Assembly (NCBI GenBank): GCA_964453655.1 | Contig: CAYVSP010000012.1 | Location: forward strand, 1 to 25,283 | Length of the DNA: 25,283 nucleotides | Reading direction: 5' to 3' | Origin: CAYVSP01 sp964453655 | GTDB taxonomy: Bacteria > Patescibacteriota > Saccharimonadia > Saccharimonadales > CAYVSP01 | In this document: positions 7,091 to 14,661 of the stretch, one piece after another | Numbering within the stretch: the first letter of the stretch is position 1 | How the letters are laid out: the number at the start of each line of letters is the position of its first letter | Notes under the pieces: model-generated | What the model saw: the letters and a program-made list of their open reading frames with translations, nothing else | Told to the model about the DNA's origin: nothing | Databases searched by the model: none | Position numbers and translations under genes: made by a program

Positions 7091-7096
7091 ATTATA
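7091..7096 (-). promoter_or_regulatory. -10 box of the 113-aa gene, leaderless
   Basis: Consensus TATAAT seven bases before the ATG at 7083. No good -35 box is visible at 16-18 nt. Confidence 0.5.
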
Positions 7097-7129
7097 GTCA
7101 GTTTTAACACTTTAAAAAGAAGTCCTAAG

Positions 7130-8071
7130 TCACGCCCCCTGGCTTGAAATCTCGATAACCACTTTTCCGCTTACTTGACCAGACTCACGTGCCTTAAAAG
7201 CTGCCTGAATGTCTTGTAATGAAAATACTTTGCCAATTTGCGGCTTAACTACACCAGCTTCAATCAGAATGCATAATGCATCCAAAGCTTTGGTAGTTAC
7301 TTTGGTGCTCTGCGATATCACTGTAACGCCAAGCGCACGAGCTTTGGCTTCAGCATCTTGCTTCTTCATGGACACGGCTATACCGCCGCGTTTCAATATG
7401 CTGAGTGCTTTTATAAAATCGTCATTGCCGACGGTATCGAATACTGCGTCAAAGTCTTTTAACATTTCAGCAAAGTTCTGCTTCTTGTAGTCTATTGTCT
7501 CATCAGCTCCCAAAGCCTTTACGGCACTAATAGCTTGGCCTGTCGCCGTGGTCGCCACATATGCACCAATGTGTTTAGCAATTTGAATGGCTACACTGCC
7601 AATGCCGCCGGCGCCGCCATGGATAAAAATCTTCTGGCCTGGCTTAAGTCCTATATGCTCAGTTATGACTTGCAGCGCGCTAACTCCGACCAACGGCAAT
7701 GAGCCAGCTTCGTTAAATCCCAAATTTGACGGTGCTTTAGCGACTTGCCCTGCAGCCGTAGCCGCATATTCGGCCAGCGCTCCACTGTTACCGGCAACAA
7801 CATTAGCTTGGCCATATACTTTATCGCCTTTCTGAAAGCCCTCAACATTTTCACCCAACTCCACGATGACACCGGCAATGTCGCCACCAAGCGTAATAGG
7901 TAATTGTATGGTGTCTTTTAGCAGCCCTTGCCGTACAGACGAATCAAAAGGATTAAGACTCGCAGCATGAACCTCAACTAATACTTGCTCTTTACCGGCA
8001 ACCGGCTTGGCTGTTTCAACAACCTGTACGACCGAAGCATCTCCATAGGCTGTTATTTGGGCTGCTTTCAT
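7130..8071 (-). CDS. NADP-dependent quinone-oxidoreductase-like enzyme (313 aa)
   Basis: A medium-chain dehydrogenase/reductase of the zinc-free quinone oxidoreductase type. The N-terminal GroES-like domain (about 1-125) carries ASLNPFDSSVRQG and LGGDIAGVIVELG. The Rossmann domain has HGGAGGIGSVAIQIAKHIGA (151-170), the usual AxxGxxG cofactor loop. The Cys and Glu ligands of structural and catalytic zinc are absent. The family transfers hydride from NAD(P)H to quinones or enones. An excellent Shine-Dalgarno sequence (TAAGGAGG) precedes the ATG. It lies 25 nt downstream of the FtsL/DivIC-like gene and is probably co-transcribed with it, although the functions look unrelated. Confidence 0.85.
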   Translation of the reverse strand: MKAAQITAYGDASVVQVVETAKPVAGKEQVLVEVHAASLNPFDSSVRQGLLKDTIQLPITLGGDIAGVIVELGENVEGFQKGDKVYGQANVVAGNSGALAEYAATAAGQVAKAPSNLGFNEAGSLPLVGVSALQVITEHIGLKPGQKIFIHGGAGGIGSVAIQIAKHIGAYVATTATGQAISAVKALGADETIDYKKQNFAEMLKDFDAVFDTVGNDDFIKALSILKRGGIAVSMKKQDAEAKARALGVTVISQSTKVTTKALDALCILIEAGVVKPQIGKVFSLQDIQAAFKARESGQVSGKVVIEISSQGA

Positions 8072-8096
8072 ATTTTATCCTCCTTATACTTGTCTT

Positions 8097-8555
8097 CTAC
8101 GATTCGGTGTGTTCACGATGAAGTAAAAAACCAATCCAAGATTCAAAGTTACGCTGATAGGTTGGCTTGTGGGCTGCCGGCGAGGTCTTGGCTTGCTGCG
8201 CCTCCTTTGGCAGTTCTATAGTATGCGCCAGAGCCACACTTTTTGGTACCAAAAGCACTTTTTCGCCTGGCGCCGCTTTACTGAATTGTTTCCGAGCAGT
8301 CAATTCCAGATATTGATTCGTATTGTAATATTCATTCCTTAGTTTTAGATTAGTATTCTCTAATTGTGCCACCGTTCCTTGTTGTTGCAGTTTGGATATT
8401 TGTTTCTGTAAATCATAATTCGTCTGAATAACCTGTACACCGCTCCAGCTGACAAGCAATATTAATATTACAAAGGCGGCTAAGCCGAGCACCCGAACGT
8501 CTTTTAGTTGGAGGGCGTAGAAGTAATATTTACTGCTTTTTATTTTTTGGAGCAT
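8097..8555 (-). CDS. FtsL/DivIC (septum formation initiator)-like protein (152 aa)
   Basis: A bitopic membrane protein with a short cytoplasmic N-terminus, one helix (about 21-43), a coiled coil (about 46-76, with regular Leu, Ile and Asn spacing), then YLELTARKQFSKAAPGEKVL (82-101). That last block has the form YxExxAR...xxPGE typical of FtsB/DivIC and FtsL proteins of the divisome. A Lys/Ala/Pro-rich C-terminal tail ends the protein. The role is inferred: scaffold between early and late division proteins. It is not next to mur, mra or ftsI genes. TATAAT ends eight bases before the ATG with no Shine-Dalgarno sequence, so the message is probably leaderless. Confidence 0.7.
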   Translation of the reverse strand: MLQKIKSSKYYFYALQLKDVRVLGLAAFVILILLVSWSGVQVIQTNYDLQKQISKLQQQGTVAQLENTNLKLRNEYYNTNQYLELTARKQFSKAAPGEKVLLVPKSVALAHTIELPKEAQQAKTSPAAHKPTYQRNFESWIGFLLHREHTES

Positions 8556-8563
8556 TTCATCAT

Positions 8564-8569
8564 ATTATA
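8564..8569 (-). promoter_or_regulatory. -10 box of the FtsL/DivIC-like gene, leaderless
   Basis: Consensus TATAAT, eight bases before the ATG at 8555. No clear -35 box. Confidence 0.5.
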
Positions 8570-8665
8570 TAGCTTTGCGCCATGGTGAGCTATGTTTCAT
8601 CAAAGATTTGCTCATCTTGGGCTCGTCATATAATTTTTCTTAGCCAGCAAATTATCACAATAAAA

Positions 8666-8674
8666 TGCTATACT
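8666..8674 (+). promoter_or_regulatory. tRNA-Met promoter (extended -10)
   Basis: TGC-TATACT, an extended -10, with a predicted start near 8681, about 21 nt before the mature tRNA. The -35 region is weak. Confidence 0.5.
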
Positions 8675-8701
8675 CACATCTGTTAACTATTGGCCGTGTG
8701 C

Positions 8702-8777
8702 GGGGCGGTAGCTCAGTGGTTAGAGCAGTCGGCTCATAACCGATTGGTCGCAGGTTCAAATCCTGCCCGCCCCACCA
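8702..8777 (+). tRNA. tRNA-Met (CAU), elongator type
   Basis: A complete cloverleaf. Acceptor stem GGGGCGG (8702-8708) pairs with CCGCCCC (8767-8773). The D-arm carries GCTC/GAGC, the anticodon stem is GTCGG/CCGAT with loop CTCATAA (anticodon CAT), and the T-arm is GCAGG-TTCAAAT-CCTGC. The discriminator is A, and CCA is encoded (8775-8777). G1-C72 is a normal pair and the anticodon stem lacks the three G-C pairs of initiator tRNA, so this is not fMet. A tRNA-Ile with lysidine-modified CAU is an alternative, but the overall sequence looks like elongator Met. Confidence 0.95.
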
Positions 8778-8782
8778 AGTAC

Positions 8783-8808
8783 AAGCACTTTGAGAGAAGT
8801 GCTTTTTT
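8783..8808 (+). terminator. Intrinsic terminator of the tRNA gene
   Basis: Perfect 8-bp stem AAGCACTT/AAGTGCTT with loop TGAGAG and a T-run. It starts six bases after the CCA end. It is nearly identical to the hairpin at 2391-2416. Confidence 0.85.
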
Positions 8809-8809
8809 G

Positions 8810-8838
8810 TTGCCAAAAATCGGGTCTGAGTTTATGCT
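8810..8838 (+). promoter_or_regulatory. Promoter of the prepilin-like gene, leaderless
   Basis: TTGCCA (8810-8815), a 17-nt spacer, and TATGCT (8833-8838), nine bases before the ATG at 8848. Confidence 0.65.
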
Positions 8839-8847
8839 TAGACTAAT

Positions 8848-9309
8848 ATGAAAAAACTCAAGAATAACGAATCGGGCTTTAGTGCGGTTGAACTAATGTT
8901 AATTATTGTTGTTATTGGACTGCTTGGTACAACTGGCTACTTGTTCTATAAGAACCGGCAGAAACCAGCCACAGTCACTGTCACCAAGACAGTCACCGCT
9001 CCTGTTACTTCATCGACCCCAACAACGACAACCACACCAGTTGACGAGAAACCCGCCATAACACAGGCCGTCAAAGACTACAAAGATAACGTTAAATATG
9101 CATCCATTACCAAGGTATCAATCACTGCTGTTGATGGAGCCAATGCCTACGGGACAGTTACTTATACCGGCCAAGATGGCGGAGGCGGATGGCTCGCCCA
9201 CAAAACTGGTACCACTTGGGCCGTTGTCTCCCAAGGTTCTCTTGGAATCTGCAAAGATGAGGTGCAGCAATACAACTTACCAGCAAGCTGGGAATCTACA
9301 GCCTGCTAA
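8848..9309 (+). CDS. Type IV prepilin-like protein (153 aa)
   Basis: The N-terminus has a class III signal: a basic leader MKKLKNNESG (1-10), cleavage before Phe11, Glu at mature position +5 (Glu15), then a hydrophobic helix (about 13-33). This is the substrate pattern of prepilin peptidase (PilD). A Thr/Val/Pro-rich linker (41-68) precedes a small C-terminal domain of about 85 residues with Cys135 and Cys153, spaced like the disulfide-bonded D-region of pilins. It is probably a minor pilin, pseudopilin or pilin-like surface protein. No pilus assembly genes are nearby. The start is supported by a leaderless promoter. The DUF2207 gene follows on the same strand 102 nt later. Confidence 0.75.
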   Translation: MKKLKNNESGFSAVELMLIIVVIGLLGTTGYLFYKNRQKPATVTVTKTVTAPVTSSTPTTTTTPVDEKPAITQAVKDYKDNVKYASITKVSITAVDGANAYGTVTYTGQDGGGGWLAHKTGTTWAVVSQGSLGICKDEVQQYNLPASWESTAC

Positions 9310-9411
9310 GAATGCTGCCCCGTTGAGTTCTGATAGTTCCCTGTGCCAACCCCTAAGAAGTTCGTAGACTTGGTTCCAAAAACCTCCACTCGAGTCCACC
9401 ACAAAAAAGCG

Positions 9412-11193
9412 ATGAAGAATAAATTAACCACCATCTTCAAACTAATCCTTACTGCTAGTCTATTAAGCCTACTCTTTTCCTCAACGGCGTTCGCCCAAAT
9501 TATCACAAATTTTGACTCAAACGTCGTTGTTACAAAAGATGGTTCAGTTAATATAACTGAGAAAATTACTTACGACCCGCAAGAAGTGCCGCATCATGGT
9601 ATATATAGATTTGTTCCGGCTCAGTTCAGCGATAGTGCCGGCCAAAAATATTACACCGCTTTATTGCTACAATCAGTTACGGATGATGCCGGAACACCCT
9701 ACAAAATTGCCGAGCATCACAACAATTCTAAAGAACTGTATCTAAAAATTGGCGATGCCAACTTCACGTTTAGCACACCCAAAACGTATGTCATAAAATA
9801 CTCTATCAAACCGCTGGTATTAAGAGCTGGCGATCATGATCGATTGATATTAAATATCACCGGGCAACAATGGGACATGGGTATCCGCGCTGTAAGCTCA
9901 ACTCTTCGGCTGCCAGCTGCGGCTACGATGGCTGCCTGCTACAGTGGTTTTACCGGCTCGACTGCCAGTAGCTGCGTGGTCACAACCAACGATAATATCG
10001 TCACGGCCAACTTGTCTCATCCATTGCTTTCAGACCAAGGCTTAACGGTTGATATTAACATGCCAGCTAATTCAGTAAGCACTTATTTACAGCCAAATGT
10101 TCACCTACCCCTCACAACAAACGATAAAATTAGCCTAGCCGTCTGTGCATTAGCTGGTTTGCTCCTAGTTGTTGCACTATTGATTGAATTGTTTCAACAG
10201 TTTTCTAGCTGGCGGGCGCGCAAAAACCAAACCGTGATTGCCCAGTATAAACCACCAGATGGTTTAAAACCGGCTGAAATGGGTTTGCTGAATAAGCGGC
10301 ACACTCAGCTGGAAAATATAACCGCCACCGTGATTGATTTAGCGGCACGGCAATATATTAAGATTGAGCTCATCCGGCAGAAAAGTTTTTGGCATCAGGC
10401 CGATTATCAGCTGACGCGGCTTAAGGATTTTGACGATCTAACAATATTTGAACAAAAACTGATTAGCCAGATGTTTTTAGCCGGCAAGACTAACGTTCTT
10501 AATATTTTTAGTAAAGAGCCGGCCAAGACTTTGGATACGGTTAAAATATCAGATCTAAAAAATAATGTTGAAATGTCCACGGCAGTTCAGAGCTTTAACT
10601 CAGAGATCGGGAAGTCTTTAAAAACAAAGGGCTACTTGTATACCAAGCCTAATGGCGTTAGGCCAACGCTGTTAGTTATTGCCTGGTTAAGCGGATTAAT
10701 ACTTATTGGCATTTCGTTGTTAAATGACCCGCGTATGCCATTGGTTAGTATTGGCGCTCTTGCGGCCGCGATAGCTAGTGTAGTCTTTGCCTACCTTAGG
10801 ACTGGACTAACTAAGACGGGTACCAGTGAATGGGCCGAAGTTGAAGGGTTTAAACTTTTCCTCACAGTGACGGAGAAGGATCGTCTCAAGTACTTTAATG
10901 ATCCCAAAAACCTGCCGCCTAAATTAACGCCCGAATTATTTAGTAATTTCTTGCCATATGCTATCGCCTTAAAGGTTGAAAAGCAGTGGGCCAAGCAATT
11001 TGAAGGAATTGATGTCAGTAAAGCTGTGGGTGCCTGGTACGTTGGGCCTATCGGTACTAATTTCTCAGCTAACGATATTGGCTCTAGTGTTAGTAGCTCA
11101 TTTAATTCTGCTGTCTCATCCAGCTTTGCTGGGGCTGGTGGAGGCGGTGGCGCTGGTGGCGGTGGTGGAGGCGGTGGCGGTGGCGGCTGGTAG
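9412..11193 (+). CDS. DUF2207-family membrane protein with Gly-rich tail (593 aa)
   Basis: A cleavable signal peptide (1-28, ending STAFA) supports the ATG at 9412 over an in-frame GTG at 9343, which would put 23 polar residues in front of it. The extracellular N-terminal domain contains DGSVNITEKITY and PHHGIYRFVPAQF, characteristic of DUF2207. A membrane helix follows (about 240-262), then a cytoplasmic region, a helical pair (about 415-455) and a C-terminal domain ending in a run of more than 20 residues that are almost all Gly with a final Trp. DUF2207 proteins are widespread membrane proteins without a known reaction. No strong Shine-Dalgarno sequence is seen. The C-terminus converges on the next gene with 17 nt between stops. 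Confidence 0.82.
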   Translation: MKNKLTTIFKLILTASLLSLLFSSTAFAQIITNFDSNVVVTKDGSVNITEKITYDPQEVPHHGIYRFVPAQFSDSAGQKYYTALLLQSVTDDAGTPYKIAEHHNNSKELYLKIGDANFTFSTPKTYVIKYSIKPLVLRAGDHDRLILNITGQQWDMGIRAVSSTLRLPAAATMAACYSGFTGSTASSCVVTTNDNIVTANLSHPLLSDQGLTVDINMPANSVSTYLQPNVHLPLTTNDKISLAVCALAGLLLVVALLIELFQQFSSWRARKNQTVIAQYKPPDGLKPAEMGLLNKRHTQLENITATVIDLAARQYIKIELIRQKSFWHQADYQLTRLKDFDDLTIFEQKLISQMFLAGKTNVLNIFSKEPAKTLDTVKISDLKNNVEMSTAVQSFNSEIGKSLKTKGYLYTKPNGVRPTLLVIAWLSGLILIGISLLNDPRMPLVSIGALAAAIASVVFAYLRTGLTKTGTSEWAEVEGFKLFLTVTEKDRLKYFNDPKNLPPKLTPELFSNFLPYAIALKVEKQWAKQFEGIDVSKAVGAWYVGPIGTNFSANDIGSSVSSSFNSAVSSSFAGAGGGGGAGGGGGGGGGGGW

Positions 11194-11214
11194 CCGATTA
11201 GGCTTAACTTTTAT
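11192..11214 (+). terminator. Weak terminator after the DUF2207 gene
   Basis: AGCC-N5-GGCT stem overlapping the stop codon, followed by AACTTTTATT. It has only four pairs and is therefore uncertain. Confidence 0.3.
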
Positions 11215-12371
11215 TGCACCGGATTTAAACTATTATAAACAACCGTTTTTAGTTTGTAACACACCTGTCCAGCTGGGTGTTCATAGGCGCTGAGGTAGCT
11301 TGTATAGCCATCACTATCGTCAAGATAGTCGTTTGCCGGCGCATTAGGATTCTTTGTTGCTTTAACATATGTCGCACATAGTTGATAATACAGATTCTTC
11401 GATTGAGGCGTAGCAATTAGCGTATTCGTTTTGCTAGTTTGCAAGTTTTGAATATTTGGTAGAGCCGTAGCATCGGTTTTTGTGTTTGGAGTGTACTTTA
11501 CAAGATTAAGTGAAACGAGTTTTTTGGCATCGCCGTTCAGGGCATCGCCGTTCAGTGTGATGTCGCTTAGATTACTTGGCAACTGTTTATTTTTGGTAGC
11601 AAAGTTATTGATACCGCTCTCAACGTAGGTCAGGTTATCTTCTATCAACCGGTCGTTTCGTGTACTTCTCTCATGAGCGACAGGCCCGACAATACCAAGA
11701 ACCGAGACAATACCAACCACAATTGTCATAAAAATTATGAAATACCTTCTTATCCATGGAAACCTAGGCGGATTTACTGTACGCAGTAGAACGGCAGCAT
11801 AAAGAATGGCCACAATTATTGCGGTGAATAAAGCAACCTGTGAACCACTTGTGTCGCTGTTACTAGTGAACAGTGTCACCAGTGAAATAACTATAGCAAT
11901 AACTGCACCTATGCCAAATAAGGCAAATAGGACGGCATGGATAACCAGCACTATGGTAGCGGCGCCAGTTTTTTTAAGTGGTTCTTGTTTGGAATAAAAC
12001 AGATCGCAAACAATAGAAATTGGTAGGAGTACAAGCACTGATGCGACTGCATAGGGTGTAAAGCCTCCGGTATGTGCGTCAGCTATAAAATTAGCCAGCA
12101 CGCTTCCTGTTAGTAAAGACATAGCAAACACTGTCCACCCCCAAAAGGCGTAGGTAAGCCACTGTAGAATAATATTCCCTGGCGAAGGATGAACTACACC
12201 GGGCTGCGGTGGCGGCGTTGTTGGTTGAGATGAGTAAGCTGGCTGAGGCGCATAAGGTGTTTGATTTACCGACGCAGGCTGAGGCGGCGGTTGGCCAAAG
12301 TTGGGACCGTTATTAGACGGATGTGCAGGTTCTTGCGGTAAAGAGTTAGGTGGTTGCTGCGCGGGATCCAT
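11211..12371 (-). CDS. DUF5671-like polytopic membrane protein (386 aa)
   Basis: The N-terminus (1-64) is disordered and rich in Pro, Gln and Asn. Helices follow at about 70-96, 105-124, 136-170, 178-197 and 208-232. The first helix reads WLTYAFWGWTVFAMSLLTGS, a DUF5671-like pattern. A soluble C-terminal domain (about 240-386) begins with an amphipathic helix, DNLTYVESGINNFATKNKQLP, reminiscent of pseudopilin-like domains in which a helix is followed by KxxxLP; it contains two Cys near the end. LNGDA is duplicated at 273-282 because of a tandem 15-nt repeat in the DNA. Function unknown. A TGC-TATACT box lies 37 nt upstream, with no Shine-Dalgarno sequence. Confidence 0.6.
   Translation of the reverse strand: MDPAQQPPNSLPQEPAHPSNNGPNFGQPPPQPASVNQTPYAPQPAYSSQPTTPPPQPGVVHPSPGNIILQWLTYAFWGWTVFAMSLLTGSVLANFIADAHTGGFTPYAVASVLVLLPISIVCDLFYSKQEPLKKTGAATIVLVIHAVLFALFGIGAVIAIVISLVTLFTSNSDTSGSQVALFTAIIVAILYAAVLLRTVNPPRFPWIRRYFIIFMTIVVGIVSVLGIVGPVAHERSTRNDRLIEDNLTYVESGINNFATKNKQLPSNLSDITLNGDALNGDAKKLVSLNLVKYTPNTKTDATALPNIQNLQTSKTNTLIATPQSKNLYYQLCATYVKATKNPNAPANDYLDDSDGYTSYLSAYEHPAGQVCYKLKTVVYNSLNPVQ
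11526..11555. repeat. Tandem 15-nt exact duplication inside a CDS
   Basis: GGCATCGCCGTTCAG occurs twice in direct succession (11526-11540 and 11541-11555), adding five residues (LNGDA) to the encoded protein without a frameshift. It looks like recent slippage. Confidence 0.9.
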
Positions 12372-12408
12372 TTAGATAATTTTATGTTCTATTGCTTTAA
12401 CTAATTGA

Positions 12409-12417
12409 AGTATAGCA
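12409..12417 (-). promoter_or_regulatory. Extended -10 upstream of the DUF5671-like gene
   Basis: TGC-TATACT on the minus strand, just after the dus stop. It leaves a leader of about 30 nt before the ATG at 12371. Confidence 0.45.
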
Positions 12418-12428
12418 AAACATAAGTT

Positions 12429-13568
12429 TTATGCATACTGATTGATAATTTTAAGAAGCTCTGTAATGGAACTTGCACGCATTAACTGTTCACGCAGTTC
12501 TTTGGCGCCATCAAAACCTTGGATGTAGATTTTGCAGAATTTATTTAAAGTACGTGTACTTCGTTTGTTGTCTTTCCACGTCTTAGCAAATAACTCAACA
12601 TGTTTCTTATAGAGGCTCAGCCGCTGCTTTTTACTATATCCTTCCCATGGAGTTTTTTCGGCAAAGACAAATGGATCATGGAGGACTCCGCGGCCAATCA
12701 TAATTCCATCCAGCTTGTGCTTTTTAGCAAGCTTCATACCCTGGACGTGAGTCATGACATCACCATTGCCAACAATTAGAGTCCTCGGCGTACGCCCCGC
12801 ACTGTCCTGCTTTCCAGCAGTGCTGAAAACTCTGCCAGTGCTTGTTGCGGATTGCTGCGTCAGCTGCCTGTGCGGCTCGCTCACCGTACCATTTGTACGA
12901 CTCGCTTGCTGCTCGTTGGTTCCTTGAACTCCATCAACATGAGATAACCGAGGTTCGGTAGGGAAGACTTGGTCACGCAGTTCCCTGATTTTGCCGATGG
13001 TTTCCCAGTCAGCTGGGACTTTGCTCATTTGAGATTTGGTTCGTCCATGAATACTTAACATGTTAAGTTTCTGTTTGAGCAGCAGTTCATGCCAACTTAA
13101 ATCAATCTCACTAAAGCCAAGCCGCGTTTTCACGCTAATAGGGAAGTGGCGGGGAACCCCTTCCCTAACGGCTGAAATAATCTCCACTGCCCTTCCCCTA
13201 TTCTCTGGCAATATAAGGGCCGAACAGGCGCCGTTTTGGACTACATTCTTGATGGGACAACCAAAGTTTATATCAATGCCATCAAAACCCATCCCGGCAA
13301 TCTCTTTGGCAGATTTATAAAAGTTTTCTGGATTTAAGCCCCACACCTGTGCTATCAATGGTTTTTCACTACTAGTGAACTGCAAACGCGGCAGGGTGGC
13401 TTCCCTACCTTTGCTTTGCAAGGCATCGACATTTACAAACTCTGTGAAAAATAAATCCGGTGCGGTCGTAGACGCAATGACTTGGCGAAAGACCGTATCG
13501 GTCACATCATCCATCGGTGCCAATACAAAGAATGGCTTTGGTAAGCTCTCGAGGTCAACCGCGGCCAT
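12429..13568 (-). CDS. dus: tRNA-dihydrouridine synthase with a large insertion (379 aa)
   Basis: An FMN-dependent TIM-barrel enzyme that reduces uridines in the tRNA D-loop using NADPH. Visible signatures are APMDDVTDTVFR (17-28), DINFGCPIKNVVQNGACSAL (99-118) with the catalytic Cys104, SVKTRLGF (145-152), SIHGRTKSQ (172-180), the FMN-phosphate loop LIVGNGDV (264-271) and MIGRGVLHDPFVF (290-302). Helix 187-202 should lead directly into the strand TLIVGNGDV. Instead about 60 residues rich in Gln, Ser, Thr and Arg (about 202-262) intervene, encoded by a repeat element also found at 22130-22277. Without it the protein would be about 319 residues, normal for Dus. The frame is open throughout, so the enzyme may still work. 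The start overlaps the upstream gene's end by 14 nt, suggesting coupled translation. Confidence 0.9.
   Translation of the reverse strand: MAAVDLESLPKPFFVLAPMDDVTDTVFRQVIASTTAPDLFFTEFVNVDALQSKGREATLPRLQFTSSEKPLIAQVWGLNPENFYKSAKEIAGMGFDGIDINFGCPIKNVVQNGACSALILPENRGRAVEIISAVREGVPRHFPISVKTRLGFSEIDLSWHELLLKQKLNMLSIHGRTKSQMSKVPADWETIGKIRELRDQVFPTEPRLSHVDGVQGTNEQQASRTNGTVSEPHRQLTQQSATSTGRVFSTAGKQDSAGRTPRTLIVGNGDVMTHVQGMKLAKKHKLDGIMIGRGVLHDPFVFAEKTPWEGYSKKQRLSLYKKHVELFAKTWKDNKRSTRTLNKFCKIYIQGFDGAKELREQLMRASSITELLKIINQYA
12793..12937 (-). repeat. Copy A of a hairpin-rich interspersed repeat, in-frame in dus
   Basis: Read on the minus strand, this segment aligns with 22130-22277. Shared blocks include CAAGGAA, ACGAG, GTGAGCGA, CAGCTGACGC, GCAAT and AAGCAGG, all in the same order. 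It contains a hairpin GTAC-N5-GTAC (12898-12886), and a long hairpin in which GCACTG plus CTG (12823-12815) pair with CAG (12809-12807) and CAGTGC (12804-12799). An earlier GCACTG (12841-12836) competes for the same CAGTGC. The boundaries are the limits of visible similarity, not proven ends. Confidence 0.8.
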
Positions 13569-13971
13569 TATTTCTTAGCCAAGGAGTTCTTTTCTGGGCA
13601 TCATCAAGTGCTTTTCTCGCACCAGCTAGAGCTTCCTCTGCAGACATATGCTCTTGTTCATACGTTGTTTGTATCCCAGCTCCTACTACTTCTGCAATAT
13701 CGTCAGACCCTTTGTTGACACTTCCATCACTATTACTGGTACTAGCTGCCGTTTGTCGAATAAGTTCATGTGCAGCAGCTGCGCCTTTCGTTATCTCATC
13801 TCGTTGCGCACGCGTGTAATACTTATATCCTTCGCGTTCACGAGATGTTCCATCGTCCGGGTGCAGTTGGGCTGCCTGAGTTATTTCAGCACTCTGCATA
13901 TCTGTGGCTTGAGAAGCAAAAGCTTCTGCTGCAGCGTTTTGTTCACCGATAGTAAAATGGCGTGATGGCAT
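13555..13971 (-). CDS. Hydrophilic hypothetical protein overlapping dus (138 aa)
   Basis: A soluble Ala/Glu/Gln-rich protein, probably mostly helical, with a run of Ala residues near 64-68 and a basic end (RTPWLRNNGRG). No family is recognised. A longer frame reaches 14058, but the start at 13971 (MPSRHF) is chosen because a full promoter, TTGCAA-N17-TGT-TATAAT, lies directly upstream, with seven bases between the -10 and this ATG. The longer frame would also run into the 3' end of the preceding gene. Its stop overlaps the dus start by 14 nt, so the two probably form one transcription unit. Whether it helps tRNA modification is unknown. Confidence 0.6.
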   Translation of the reverse strand: MPSRHFTIGEQNAAAEAFASQATDMQSAEITQAAQLHPDDGTSREREGYKYYTRAQRDEITKGAAAAHELIRQTAASTSNSDGSVNKGSDDIAEVVGAGIQTTYEQEHMSAEEALAGARKALDDAQKRTPWLRNNGRG

Positions 13972-13978
13972 ATCTGTT

Positions 13979-14007
13979 ATTATAACATGCTTACGTTTTA
14001 TTTGCAA
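13979..14007 (-). promoter_or_regulatory. Promoter of the 138-aa gene and dus, leaderless
   Basis: TTGCAA (14007-14002), a 17-nt spacer, and TATAAT (13984-13979) with TG one base upstream. Seven bases to the ATG. The -35 overlaps the end of the upstream gene. Confidence 0.75.
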
Positions 14008-14623
14008 CCTTAGGCTGCTTCTGTTTCTGTATATAGATGTAGCCCAGTGAAGCAGCAAGCGTCACGCCGTAAAAGTACCAAACAACTCGCAACCAACCAG
14101 TTTGTAGTTGACTACCGAGCTTAAGCGAATGAATAAAGATTAGCACCATGGCAAAATCAGTGGCATATTGTACATACTTCCACCATGGTTTGTCTTTAAA
14201 TAAACGCCTGAATTCATATGCCAGAAATAATAGTAGCGCAGTCATAGCAAAGACAATATAAATTCTGAGGGTTGGTCCAACGTAATGCAGCTCACTGGCA
14301 GGTGGCAATCCTAGACCATCACGCCACAACTGCCAGGTTAGTAAACCAGGGTGAATAAGAATACAAAAAAGTACTATAAAGCTGGTAATTTCAACGTAGC
14401 TATTAAGCGCTTCTCTATCTACTTTCGCCGCCTGCCGGATTACGCTCACTACGTAATGCGCCCACATTAGGCTGAAGGCCAATAAGCCAAACAACGGGAA
14501 CAGCTGGTAAGTACTCAAGCCCGCAAATTGCCACCGGATACCTTGGCCCCAAGCGATAATCGCCAATATAGCCACGACTAAGCTAATCCCCCATGCTGCT
14601 AGTTGCACATAGCGCTTTTTCAT
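13991..14623 (-). CDS. Multi-TM protein, possibly ferric-reductase-like (210 aa)
   Basis: An integral membrane protein with six predicted helices (about 7-25, 39-60, 78-98, 118-136, 152-168 and 177-197). Histidines lie in or near helices at 56 (MWAHY), 91 (LIHPG) and 165 (FIHSL), the kind of arrangement that binds haem in ferric-reductase-like and YedZ/MsrQ-type membrane domains. This is an inference, since no diagnostic motif is decisive and there is no flavin or NAD domain. A TGC-TATGCT box ends six bases before the ATG, so the message is probably leaderless. It is divergent from the lipoprotein gene at 14711. Confidence 0.5.
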   Translation of the reverse strand: MKKRYVQLAAWGISLVVAILAIIAWGQGIRWQFAGLSTYQLFPLFGLLAFSLMWAHYVVSVIRQAAKVDREALNSYVEITSFIVLFCILIHPGLLTWQLWRDGLGLPPASELHYVGPTLRIYIVFAMTALLLFLAYEFRRLFKDKPWWKYVQYATDFAMVLIFIHSLKLGSQLQTGWLRVVWYFYGVTLAASLGYIYIQKQKQPKVANKT

Positions 14624-14629
14624 ATCTCA

Positions 14630-14638
14630 AGCATAGCA
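14630..14638 (-). promoter_or_regulatory. Extended -10 of the 210-aa gene, leaderless
   Basis: TGC-TATGCT on the minus strand, six bases before the ATG at 14623. No clear -35 box. Confidence 0.5.
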
Positions 14639-14661
14639 AGAATTAATAACCATGATGCAAG

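Noticed and set aside
9343..9411. GTG start of the DUF2207 protein at 9343
   Set aside because: It would place 23 polar residues before a clean signal peptide that starts at 9412.
13972..14058. N-terminal extension of the 138-aa protein to 14058
   Set aside because: It would overlap the end of the upstream gene and cover a full promoter; the leaderless start at 13971 fits better.
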